The notes under the pieces are model-generated. The model was not told where the DNA came from and made no database searches. It saw only the letters and a program-made list of their open reading frames with translations. Of a stretch of DNA of 28,607 nt, positions 22,197-28,607 are shown piece after piece; within the stretch, counting starts at the first letter, position 1; each line of letters begins with the position of its first letter. A program made the translations under genes and the position numbers. Source of the DNA: an uncultured Woeseia sp. (lineage in GTDB: Bacteria; Pseudomonadota; Gammaproteobacteria; Steroidobacterales; Woeseiaceae); assembly GCA_937925605.1 (NCBI GenBank), contig CALALV010000033.1, positions 1-28,607 of the forward strand. Direction: 5' to 3'.

Positions 22197-23438
22197 TTGA
22201 AAAAAAGACGTGTCGTCATCACCGGCATGGGCATCGTCTCACCGGTCGGGAGCAAGCTCGAAACGGCCTGGCAGAACATCTGTGAGGGCCGCTCGGGTAT
22301 TCGCCGGATCGACCTGTTCGATGCCAGCGGCTTCGCGACGCAGATCGCCGGCCAGGTCCCCGATTTCGACGTGTCTGCCTACCTGCCGGCGAAAGACGCC
22401 CGCAAGATGGACACGTTCATGCACTACGGAATCGGTGCGTCCGTCGACGCGCTGAAGGATTCCGGGCTCGAGGTCACCGAAGAGAACGGCCACCGCGTCG
22501 GCGTCGCCATGGGCGCCGGCATCGGCGGGCTCGAGACGATCGAGGAAAACCACGACAAGCTGCTGGGCGGCGGACCGCGCAAGGTGTCGCCGTTCTTCAT
22601 CCCGGGCAGCATCATCAACATGACCTCGGGCAACCTGAGCATCATGTACGGCATGACCGGGCCCAACCTGTCCGTGGTCACGGCCTGCACGACGGGCACC
22701 CATTGTATCGGGCTCGCGGCGCGCTGCATCGAGCACGGCGATGCCGACGTCATGCTGGCCGGCGGTTCGGAATACGCGACGACGCCACTTGCCATCGCGG
22801 GTTTCTGTGCCGCGCGCGCGATGTCGACGCGCAACGACGACCCGGAAGGGGCGAGCCGTCCGTTCGACAAGGGCCGCGACGGCTTCGTGCTGAGCAATGG
22901 CGCCGGCTGCCTCGTGCTCGAGGAGCTCGAGCACGCGCAAGCGCGCGGCGCGCGCATCTACGCCGAGTTGATCGGCTTCGGCATGAGCGGCGATGCCCAT
23001 CACATCACGGCACCGCCCGCCGACGGCGAAGGGGCGCGCAAGTGCATGGTCGCGGCGATCAGGGACGCCGGCATCGATGCGGCGGACGTCGACTACCTGA
23101 ACGCTCACGGCACCTCGACGCCGGTCGGGGACGTCGGCGAGACCATCGCGGTCCGCCGGGCTTTCGGCGACGCGGCGGAGCGGCTCGCGGTCAGTTCGAC
23201 CAAGTCGATTACCGGGCACCTGCTCGGGGCCGCCGGCGCGGTCGAGGCAATCTTCAGCGTGCTGGCGATACGCGACCAGGTCCTGCCGCCGACGATCAAC
23301 CTGGAGGACCCGGACGAGCAATGCGATCTCGACTACGTGCCGAACGAGGCCCGCAAGGGCAAGGTCGAGGTCGCGATCAGCAATTCCTTCGGTTTCGGCG
23401 GCACCAACGGCAGCCTCGTATTCCGCGCGTTCCGCTAA
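22197..23438 (+). CDS. fabF: 3-oxoacyl-ACP synthase II (KAS II)
   Basis: Condensing enzyme of 413 residues that elongates acyl-ACP with malonyl-ACP. The catalytic triad is Cys-164 (TACTTGTHC), His-304 (NAHGTSTPVGD) and His-341 (SITGHLLGAAGA), which matches KAS I/II enzymes. The C-terminus ISNSFGFGGTNGSLVF is standard. The start must be TTG at 22197: it gives KKRRVVITGMG, the exact family N-terminus, and no in-frame ATG or GTG is found upstream before conservation ends. The ribosome site is weak (CGGAT). The TTG start and the upstream hairpin together suggest fabF is kept low relative to acpP. pabC, which often follows, is missing; mltG starts 68 bp later. Confidence 0.97.
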   Translation: MKKRRVVITGMGIVSPVGSKLETAWQNICEGRSGIRRIDLFDASGFATQIAGQVPDFDVSAYLPAKDARKMDTFMHYGIGASVDALKDSGLEVTEENGHRVGVAMGAGIGGLETIEENHDKLLGGGPRKVSPFFIPGSIINMTSGNLSIMYGMTGPNLSVVTACTTGTHCIGLAARCIEHGDADVMLAGGSEYATTPLAIAGFCAARAMSTRNDDPEGASRPFDKGRDGFVLSNGAGCLVLEELEHAQARGARIYAELIGFGMSGDAHHITAPPADGEGARKCMVAAIRDAGIDAADVDYLNAHGTSTPVGDVGETIAVRRAFGDAAERLAVSSTKSITGHLLGAAGAVEAIFSVLAIRDQVLPPTINLEDPDEQCDLDYVPNEARKGKVEVAISNSFGFGGTNGSLVFRAFR

Positions 23439-23506
23439 CGGCGGGCCACGCTTCTGGCATGATGGGTCCTTTGCCGCCGTGAGGATCGGCTGAGCCCGGC
23501 CCGTCG

Positions 23507-24538
23507 ATGAACCGTCTGCTGAAAATCACCACCCTGGCCGTGCTGGCCGGCGCGCTCGCGCTGCTCGCGGGCCTCTGGGCAGCGGATCGCGCGCTGAATA
23601 CGCCGCTCGACGTGCCGGCAGACGGTGCGGTGTTCGAAGTCCGCAGCGGCTCGTCGCTCGCCGCGGTCAGCCGTGACCTGGCCGCTGCCGGCTGGCTTCG
23701 ATACCCGGAACTCTTCAACTGGTACGCCCGGCTCGCGGGCCAGGCCGAATCGATCCACGCCGGCGAATACCGTATCGATCCCGGCACCACGCCGGTGTTG
23801 CTGCTGAAGAAGTTCGTCGACGGTGACGTCCGCCTGTATTCGTTCACGATCGTCGAGGGCTGGAATTACCGCGAACTGCTTGCGGCACTCGGGACCGAGC
23901 CTGCACTGCGCAGCACGCTCGCCCCGGAGGACTGGCCGTCGTTGCTCCAGACCCTGGGCGCCGACGCGGCACACCCGGAAGGCCTGTTCCTGCCCGAGAC
24001 CTACCGCTTTCCCCGCGGCACCAGCGACGTCGAACTGCTGCGCCAGGCCTACGAACTGATGCAGGAGACGCTGGCCGCCGAGTGGAGCCAGCGACGCGAC
24101 GGCCTGCCGCTCGCGTCCCCGTACGAGGCACTGGTGCTTGCGTCGATCGTGGAGAAAGAGACGGCCCGCGCGGACGAGCGCGCACGCATCGCCGGCGTAT
24201 TCGTCCGTCGCCTGCAGCAGGGCATGCGCCTGCAGACCGATCCGACCGTGATCTACGGCCTCGGCGAGAGCTTCGACGGCAACCTGCGGCGACGCGATCT
24301 GCGCAGCGATACGCCCTACAACACCTACACGCGCGGCGGCCTGCCGCCGACCCCGATCGCGATGCCCGGGCGCGCGGCGATACGCGCCGCCCTGCAACCG
24401 GCGGACGGCGATGCCCTGTATTTCGTCGCGACCGGCCTTGGCGACGGCAGTCACAAGTTCTCGGCGACCAGGGCCGAGCACGAAGCCGCGGTGCGCGAGT
24501 ACCTCGCGCGCCGGCGCGCGTCGCAGGACGGCAAGTGA
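23507..24538 (+). CDS. mltG: Endolytic murein transglycosylase MltG
   Basis: 343-residue membrane-anchored enzyme that cuts nascent peptidoglycan strands and is thought to terminate glycan synthesis. One N-terminal membrane anchor spans about residues 7-25. A LysM-like region (FEVRSGSSLAAVSRDLAAAG, about 43-62) precedes the YceG domain. The catalytic motif is LASIVEKETA, with Glu-216 and Glu-218, then MRLQTDPTVIYG, SDTPYNTYTRGGLPPTPIA and KFSATRAEH. Length matches E. coli MltG (340). No clear ribosome site was seen before ATG 23507. Its stop overlaps the tmk GTG in GTGA. Confidence 0.95.
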   Translation: MNRLLKITTLAVLAGALALLAGLWAADRALNTPLDVPADGAVFEVRSGSSLAAVSRDLAAAGWLRYPELFNWYARLAGQAESIHAGEYRIDPGTTPVLLLKKFVDGDVRLYSFTIVEGWNYRELLAALGTEPALRSTLAPEDWPSLLQTLGADAAHPEGLFLPETYRFPRGTSDVELLRQAYELMQETLAAEWSQRRDGLPLASPYEALVLASIVEKETARADERARIAGVFVRRLQQGMRLQTDPTVIYGLGESFDGNLRRRDLRSDTPYNTYTRGGLPPTPIAMPGRAAIRAALQPADGDALYFVATGLGDGSHKFSATRAEHEAAVREYLARRRASQDGK

Positions 24539-25170
24539 GCGCGTCGCGCGGCCGCTTCATCACCGTCGAAGGCGGCGAGGGCGTCGGCAAGTCGACGAAC
24601 CTGCGCTTCGTCACCGGCCTGATCGAAGCGCGCGGCCACCGGGTGCGGCAGACCCGCGAACCGGGTGGCACGCCGCTGGCCGAACGCATCCGCGAACTGC
24701 TGCTCGCGCACGGCGACGAGCCGCTGCCGGACACGGCCGAGCTGCTGCTGTTCTTTGCCGCCCGCTCGCTGCACATCGAGAACCTGATCCGACCGGCGCT
24801 CGCGAACGGCGAATGGGTAATCTGCGATCGCTTCACCGACGCCAGTCGCGCCTACCAGGGCGCCGGGCGCGGCCTCGACCGCGGACGCATCGAAACGCTG
24901 GCATCCTGGGTGCAGGGCGACCTGCAGCCGGACCTGACGATCCTGCTGGACGCGCCGGCCGCCGTGGGCCGCCAGCGCGCCGCCGAACGCGGTGCCGCGG
25001 ACCGGCTCGAATCGGAGCAGGCTTCCTTCTACAGGCGCGTGCGCGAGGCCTACCTGGCACTCGCGGCGGCCGAACCGGGACGCTTCGCGGTCATCGACGC
25101 GAGCGGCGAACTGGCCGACGTGCAGGCCCGGATCCGCGCAGTTGTCGACGCGCTGCTGGATGAGAATTGA
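24535..25170 (+). CDS. tmk: Thymidylate kinase
   Basis: 211-residue kinase that phosphorylates dTMP to dTDP. The P-loop is GGEGVGKST (about 13-21). TREPGGTPLAERIRELLL follows, then the DRFTDASRAYQGAGRGL motif that binds dTMP. The lid region is ERGAADRLESEQ. I chose the GTG at 24535, overlapping the mltG stop by 4 bp, because it places RGRFITVEGGEGVGK at the usual distance from the N-terminus; the longer open frame inside mltG is an artefact. holB begins 19 bp downstream. Confidence 0.97.
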   Translation: MSASRGRFITVEGGEGVGKSTNLRFVTGLIEARGHRVRQTREPGGTPLAERIRELLLAHGDEPLPDTAELLLFFAARSLHIENLIRPALANGEWVICDRFTDASRAYQGAGRGLDRGRIETLASWVQGDLQPDLTILLDAPAAVGRQRAAERGAADRLESEQASFYRRVREAYLALAAAEPGRFAVIDASGELADVQARIRAVVDALLDEN

Positions 25171-25189
25171 CCTTATAGTGCGACGATAA

Positions 25190-26200
25190 ATGGCTGATTC
25201 TATTAATTTGGACTGGCTGCAGCCTTTTGCCGAACGCTGGCGTCAGCAGGAGCGCGACGGGCGCGCGCCGCATGCGCTGCTGCTGCTCGGCGCGCCGGGC
25301 GTCGGCAAGCGGGCCGCGGCCACGTGGCTGGCTGCGCGGCGCCTCGCGGGCAGCGAGGCGCCGCTGCCGGGCTTTCCGGCGCGCCCGCCCGAGCACCCGG
25401 ACCTGCACTGGCTGACCCGGCTCGACGACAAGCACACGATCGTGATCGAGCAGGTCCGGGAACTCGTCGCCGACCTCGGCCTGACGAGCCACGGCGGCCG
25501 CGGCAAGGTCGCCGTCATCGAACCGGCGCAGCTGCTGACCCGCTCGGCGGCCAACAGCCTGCTGAAAACCCTCGAGGAGCCGCCGGGCGACGTGTTGCTG
25601 ATCCTGGTCGCGGACCGGCTCGGCCACCTGCCGCCCACGATCCTGAGCCGCTGCCAGCGGGCGACGCTGGCGGTGCCGGCGACCGCGGAGGCGCTCGCCT
25701 GGCTCGCGCGTGCGCGGCCGGGCCAGGACCTGCGGGCCGCGCTCGACGAAGCGGGCGGGGCACCGCTAGCGGCGCTGGCACTGCAGGACGAGCAGGAGTT
25801 CTCGGCCGCGATGGGCCGCGACCTGGCCGCGCTGGCGGCGCGCCAGGCGTCCCCGGTCGCCGTGGCCGGGCGCTGGCTCGAGCGGCCGCCGGAGCAGGTG
25901 CTCGACTGGCTCTGCCGCCAGGTGCAGGCCTGCATTCGCCGGCGCTCCGGGGCCGCGGGCGAGACGCGCTCCGCATTTCTGCAAGATACTGTGCTGCAGC
26001 GCATGGACAGCCGAAAGCTGTTTTGCTATCTAGACTCGATCAATCGCGTACGCGCGCAGGCGGGCGGGTCGTGGAACCCGCAACTGACGCTGGAAGGCCT
26101 GCTGATCGACTGGGCCGAGGGTCTCGACGACTGCGGCCGCGAACCGGATTTACGCCGCCTGTGGCCGTCGCCGCGGGCCGCGAAGGACAGGACACGATGA
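25190..26200 (+). CDS. holB: DNA polymerase III delta-prime subunit, lacking the zinc module
   Basis: 336-residue clamp-loader subunit. The N-terminal AAA+ fold has GAPGVGKR (residues 34-41), a degenerate Walker A as expected for the non-hydrolysing delta-prime. VAVIEPAQLLTRSAANSLLK, TLEEPPGDVLLILVA and the SRC motif (Cys-155), which supplies the trans arginine finger, are all present. Delta-prime of E. coli has a four-cysteine zinc module just after the first helix; here the corresponding segment (about 53-70) is shortened to a Pro-rich loop with no cysteine, and the first cysteine of the protein is Cys-155. The ATG at 25190 has no good ribosome site. Its stop overlaps pilZ in ATGA. Confidence 0.93.
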   Translation: MADSINLDWLQPFAERWRQQERDGRAPHALLLLGAPGVGKRAAATWLAARRLAGSEAPLPGFPARPPEHPDLHWLTRLDDKHTIVIEQVRELVADLGLTSHGGRGKVAVIEPAQLLTRSAANSLLKTLEEPPGDVLLILVADRLGHLPPTILSRCQRATLAVPATAEALAWLARARPGQDLRAALDEAGGAPLAALALQDEQEFSAAMGRDLAALAARQASPVAVAGRWLERPPEQVLDWLCRQVQACIRRRSGAAGETRSAFLQDTVLQRMDSRKLFCYLDSINRVRAQAGGSWNPQLTLEGLLIDWAEGLDDCGREPDLRRLWPSPRAAKDRTR

Positions 26201-26535
26201 CCAAACCGGGCTTGTTGACGCTGACCATCAAGGACAAGAGCGCGCTGTACCTCGCGTACATGCCGTTCGTCGTCAACGGCGGGCTGTTCATTCCGACGAA
26301 CAGCTCCTACCGCCTCGGCGACGAGGTGTTCATGCTGCTGAACCTGATGGGCGAGGAGGAGAAGATCCCGGTCGCCGGCACCGTCATCTGGATGACGCCG
26401 AAAGGTGCCCAGGGGAAGCGAACCGCGGGCATCGGGGTGCAGTTCAGCGACCAGGACCAGGGCAACACGCAGAAGAAGATCGAGAACTATCTTGCCGGGG
26501 CACTCGGCGGCGACAAGCCCACGCACACGATGTAG
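26197..26535 (+). CDS. pilZ: Type IV pilus assembly protein PilZ
   Basis: 112-residue PilZ-domain protein of the kind needed for type IV pilus formation and twitching in Pseudomonas and Xanthomonas. YLAYMPFVVNGGLFIPT, YRLGDEVFMLLNLM, EKIPVAGTVIWMTPKGAQG and the C-terminal THTM match the Pseudomonas PilZ nearly block for block. The RxxxR motif that binds cyclic di-GMP is absent, as in that protein, so it probably acts through protein contacts (PilB, FimX-like partners). The ATG overlaps the holB stop, with AGGACAGGA as ribosome site. In Pseudomonas tatD follows; here the next gene is on the opposite strand, 30 bp away. Confidence 0.95.
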   Translation: MTKPGLLTLTIKDKSALYLAYMPFVVNGGLFIPTNSSYRLGDEVFMLLNLMGEEEKIPVAGTVIWMTPKGAQGKRTAGIGVQFSDQDQGNTQKKIENYLAGALGGDKPTHTM

Positions 26536-26565
26536 GCGGCCCGGCTGCCGCCACTCGCCCGCGAC

Positions 26566-27612
26566 TCAGGACTGGCCCGCGGCTATTCCGCCCTTCAGCA
26601 CGTACGCGTCGAAGCCGCGCTCGCTCAGGATGTAGGCGCCGGCCGAGCTGCGGCGGCCCGTGTCGCAGCAGACGACGTAGGGCGTGTCGGTGCTCAGCGT
26701 GTTGATCTTCAGGCGAATGAAGTACAGCGGGATGTTGATCGCGCCCTCGACGTGGTGGTTCTCGAACTCGCTGGGCAGGCGCACGTCCAGCCACTTGCCG
26801 CCGTCCGCGACGATGCGATCCGCTTCGGCCCGATCCACCCAGTCGAGCATCGGCTCGTTCAGCAGGCGCTTGAAGTCATCCTTGCCGAGGCGCATCACCG
26901 CGCCGTCGGTCTGCATCGTCACCGTGGCGTTGCGCTTCGCATCCGAGATCAGCGCTTCCTCGCCGAAGGTGTCGCCGACGTTCAATTCGGCCAGCTTGAT
27001 GCCGTCCTTGTTCAGCGGCGTCTCGCGGGTGACGAGGCACTTGCCGCGGGTCAGGACGTAGAAGTAGTCGCCCTCGGCGCCCTGCTTCAGCACGACGTCG
27101 CCGGCCTTGTAGTTGATCTGCTGCATGCGCATGAAGATCGCCTGGATATTGGCCGGCGGAATCTTGTGGAACGCCTTGGTCTGCAGCAGCATCGTCATCC
27201 AGTCGTCGCCGCCGACGTCCTCGGCCCCCTGCAGCTCGGAGACCTCGTAGGAACCGGTCTGGTCCCAGGTGAGCATCACGTCGAGCAGGTCGCTGTCGAT
27301 CGAGATGTACTGGACGCGGTCCTTGGCGCGCGCCATGACGTTGCGCGGGTAGTGCGGGGCGACCGGGTTGCGGGCGCTGTCGGTGCCGCCCTCGACGACC
27401 TCGGAAACCTCGCCCTGGTAGATCAGTTCCAGCTTTCCCGACACGACGTAGATCGTCCGTTTCTCGGCGTCGCCTTCCTTGAAAAGGATCTGCTGCGGTG
27501 ACAACTCCCGAATCTGCACCTTGCCGGCGAGCGCTGCGAGATTGTCCCGCTTGAGGCCGTCCAGTGGCGTGAAGCTCTTGAGCAGTTGGATATCGAGCCG
27601 CTCAGCCGTCAT
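26566..27612 (-). CDS. Twin cyclic-nucleotide-binding-domain protein with C-terminal rhodanese domain
   Basis: 348-residue predicted cytoplasmic protein with three domains. The first cNBD-like fold (about 12-115) keeps the LFKEGD...IYVVSGKLEL strands but its phosphate-binding cassette is replaced by an unrelated loop (GGTDSARNPVAPHYPRN), so it may not bind nucleotide. The second (about 145-252) has a complete cassette: FGEEALISDAKRNATV, with Glu-218 and Arg-227 placed as in cAMP-binding proteins. The rhodanese domain (about 262-345) has WLDVRLPSEFENHHVEGAINIP and a CDTGRRS loop with candidate sulfur carrier Cys-316. No DNA-binding helix-turn-helix or membrane segment is seen. The gene is probably a cyclic-nucleotide-gated sulfurtransferase or sensor; its substrate is unknown. 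The ATG at 27612 has AGGA 7 bp upstream. Confidence 0.88.
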   Translation of the reverse strand: MTAERLDIQLLKSFTPLDGLKRDNLAALAGKVQIRELSPQQILFKEGDAEKRTIYVVSGKLELIYQGEVSEVVEGGTDSARNPVAPHYPRNVMARAKDRVQYISIDSDLLDVMLTWDQTGSYEVSELQGAEDVGGDDWMTMLLQTKAFHKIPPANIQAIFMRMQQINYKAGDVVLKQGAEGDYFYVLTRGKCLVTRETPLNKDGIKLAELNVGDTFGEEALISDAKRNATVTMQTDGAVMRLGKDDFKRLLNEPMLDWVDRAEADRIVADGGKWLDVRLPSEFENHHVEGAINIPLYFIRLKINTLSTDTPYVVCCDTGRRSSAGAYILSERGFDAYVLKGGIAAGQS

Positions 27613-27646
27613 TGCGTATCCTGTTCATCCTGGGGCGTGGTTATGA

Positions 27647-27690
27647 CAGTGGCCGCGCTGCTGCTCCCGTCGGGGAGCGGGCGGCCACTG
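27647..27690. other. Large two-tier inverted repeat between the FadJ-like and cNBD-rhodanese genes
   Basis: CAGTGGCCGC (27647-27656) is a perfect 10-bp match to GCGGCCACTG (27681-27690). Inside it GCTCCC (27663-27668) pairs with GGGAGC (27673-27678) around GTCG. No T-run flanks it on either strand. It may terminate the FadJ-like transcript without a U-tract, or form the 5' end of the cNBD-rhodanese message. Confidence 0.6.
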
Positions 27691-27700
27691 CTAAGTGCTT

Positions 27701-27706
27701 ATTCTA
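27701..27706 (-). promoter_or_regulatory. -10 candidate for the cNBD-rhodanese gene
   Basis: On the minus strand TAGAAT matches five of six consensus bases, in the only AT-rich patch of the gap. The expected start near 27694 would place the large inverted repeat at the very 5' end of the mRNA. No matching -35 is seen, so this is tentative. Confidence 0.25.
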
Positions 27707-27786
27707 CCTTCGGTTTGTCGACTGCCGATAGTGCCGGGCGGCGAGCGCGTGAAACGGCGCACAGTTTACCACCTGATGCGGCCCCG

Positions 27787-28607
27787 TCAGCCCGATTTCT
27801 CGAGCCGGTCGCGCAGGTCCCGCCAGCCCGGATGCGGACGGAAGCGCTCGCCGTGGTCTGCCGCGAGCGACTCCAGCCGCGCTACCACCTCGTCGATGCC
27901 GCGTTCGCGCGCGTAATTCAGCGGGCCGCCCCGGAACGGCGCGAAGCCGGTTCCGAAGATGACGCCCGCGTCCAGCAGGTCGGCGTCGGCCACGACGCCT
28001 TCGCTGAGGCAGGCCACGGCCTCGTTGACCATCGGCAGCATCAGCCGGTCCTGCATGTCCGCGGGACGCTTGCCGTCGCCCCCGGCCGGCTTTTTGGCCC
28101 GGCCGTCGACCCAGGTGTAGAAACCCTGGCCCGTCTTGCGCCCGAGCTGGCCGGCATCGACCATCTCGGCCAGTCGCTCCGGCACGGGCCGGTCGAAGGC
28201 CTTGCCGAGCACCTTCGAGACGTTGAGCGCCACGTCCAGGCCGACGCTGTCGACGAGTTCGGCCGGTCCCATCGGCATGCCGAAGTCCTCGGCGGCACGG
28301 TCGATGTCGGGTAACGCGACGCCGTCGTTCGCGAGGTGCATGGCCTCGCCCATGTAAGGCGTCAGCAGACGGTTGACGACGAAGCCGGGCGCGCTGCGGC
28401 AGGCCAGCGGGGTCTTGCCGATGCCCTTGACGTAGCCGAGACCCAGGTCGATTACCGCCTCGTCGCTGTCCTCGCAGTGGACGACCTCGACCAGCGGCAG
28501 CTGCGCAACCGGGCTGAAGAAGTGCAGGCCGATGAAGCGGAGCGGCGGCTTCAGCCCGCTGCGCAGTTCCTCGAGCGGAACGCTCGCCGTGTTGGCCGCC
28601 GCCGCCG
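27787..28607 (-). CDS. fadJ: FadB/FadJ-type 3-hydroxyacyl-CoA dehydrogenase, C-terminal part (N-terminus beyond window)
   Basis: 273 codons of the dehydrogenase half of a multifunctional beta-oxidation alpha subunit, cut at its N-terminal side by the window edge. It begins inside the NAD-binding domain (NTASVPLEEL), followed by the catalytic-His motif GLHFFSPVAQLPLVEVV. GKTPLACRSAPGFVVNRLL and FGMPMGPAELVDSVGLDVA mark the first C-terminal domain; MVNEAVACLSEGVV and FGTGFAPFRGGPLNYA mark the duplicated second one. That second domain is found in FadB/FadJ fusions and not in stand-alone short HBDH-type enzymes, so an enoyl-CoA hydratase domain is expected just outside the window. FadJ versus FadB cannot be settled here. 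No thiolase gene lies downstream; a partner would be upstream, off the window. It oxidises L-3-hydroxyacyl-CoA with NAD+. Confidence 0.9.
   Translation of the reverse strand, partial: AAAANTASVPLEELRSGLKPPLRFIGLHFFSPVAQLPLVEVVHCEDSDEAVIDLGLGYVKGIGKTPLACRSAPGFVVNRLLTPYMGEAMHLANDGVALPDIDRAAEDFGMPMGPAELVDSVGLDVALNVSKVLGKAFDRPVPERLAEMVDAGQLGRKTGQGFYTWVDGRAKKPAGGDGKRPADMQDRLMLPMVNEAVACLSEGVVADADLLDAGVIFGTGFAPFRGGPLNYARERGIDEVVARLESLAADHGERFRPHPGWRDLRDRLEKSG

Noticed and set aside
19273..26535. A GlyGly-CTERM substrate encoded near the rhombosortase.
   Set aside because: None of the downstream proteins has a C-terminal Gly-Gly followed by a membrane helix and basic residues.
1..28607. tRNA, rRNA, CRISPR, insertion sequences, prophage, toxin-antitoxin or defence genes.
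   Set aside because: I saw no cloverleaf or TPsiC-like sequence in the gaps, no regularly spaced repeats, no transposase or integrase motifs and no terminal inverted repeats; all sizeable genes are accounted for by conserved functions.

Overview
This 28.6 kb window is chromosomal DNA from a very GC-rich gammaproteobacterium. G+C is near 70% by eye, third codon positions are nearly all G or C, and long meaningless open frames lie antisense to the real genes. The best lineage evidence is gene order: fabD-fabG-acpP-fabF-mltG-tmk-holB-pilZ matches the Pseudomonas arrangement. A rhombosortase next to type II secretion genes also points to Gammaproteobacteria. Genus cannot be read from this; a Steroidobacterales- or Woeseiales-like lineage is a guess.

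Layout. (1) 1-3472: an acyl-CoA dehydrogenase cut by the left edge (-), a Prx5-type peroxiredoxin (+), and the electron transfer flavoprotein operon etfB-etfA (-). (2) 3613-5045: a 3-mercaptopyruvate-type sulfurtransferase and a small secreted DUF6491-like protein, followed by a textbook terminator at 5102-5131. (3) 5176-13609 (+): a tight run of CaiB/BaiF CoA-transferase, AlaA-type aminotransferase, and an AddB-like plus AddA-like nuclease/helicase pair for double-strand-break processing. (4) 19186-13604 (-): type II secretion genes gspG-H-I-J-K-L-M-N, mostly overlapping, which collide tail to tail with the helicase gene by 6 bp. (5) 19273-19890 (+): a rhombosortase protease, divergent from gspG. 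(6) 19930-26535 (+): the fatty-acid synthesis and housekeeping cluster fabD to pilZ. (7) 27612-26566 (-): a protein with two cyclic-nucleotide-binding-like domains and a rhodanese domain. (8) 28607-27787 (-): the C-terminal part of a FadB/FadJ-type beta-oxidation enzyme cut by the right edge.

How the genes fit together. Acyl-CoA dehydrogenase, EtfAB, the CoA-transferase and FadJ belong to acyl-CoA catabolism; EtfAB takes electrons from the dehydrogenase. The gspG-N products form the pseudopilus and inner-membrane platform of a type II secretion system, whose C, D, E and F parts must lie elsewhere. Rhombosortase processes GlyGly-CTERM proteins, a class known to travel by type II secretion, so its position beside gspG is functionally sensible.

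I found no phage, insertion sequence, CRISPR array, tRNA or rRNA, and no intergenic stretch longer than about 225 bp. Most of the window is conserved core genome. The points most worth a second look are the rhombosortase/type II secretion pairing, the delta-prime subunit lacking its zinc module, the cNBD-cNBD-rhodanese fusion, the acpP-fabF hairpin with a TTG start for fabF, and the face-to-face divergent promoter candidates. I did not find a convincing entirely new system.
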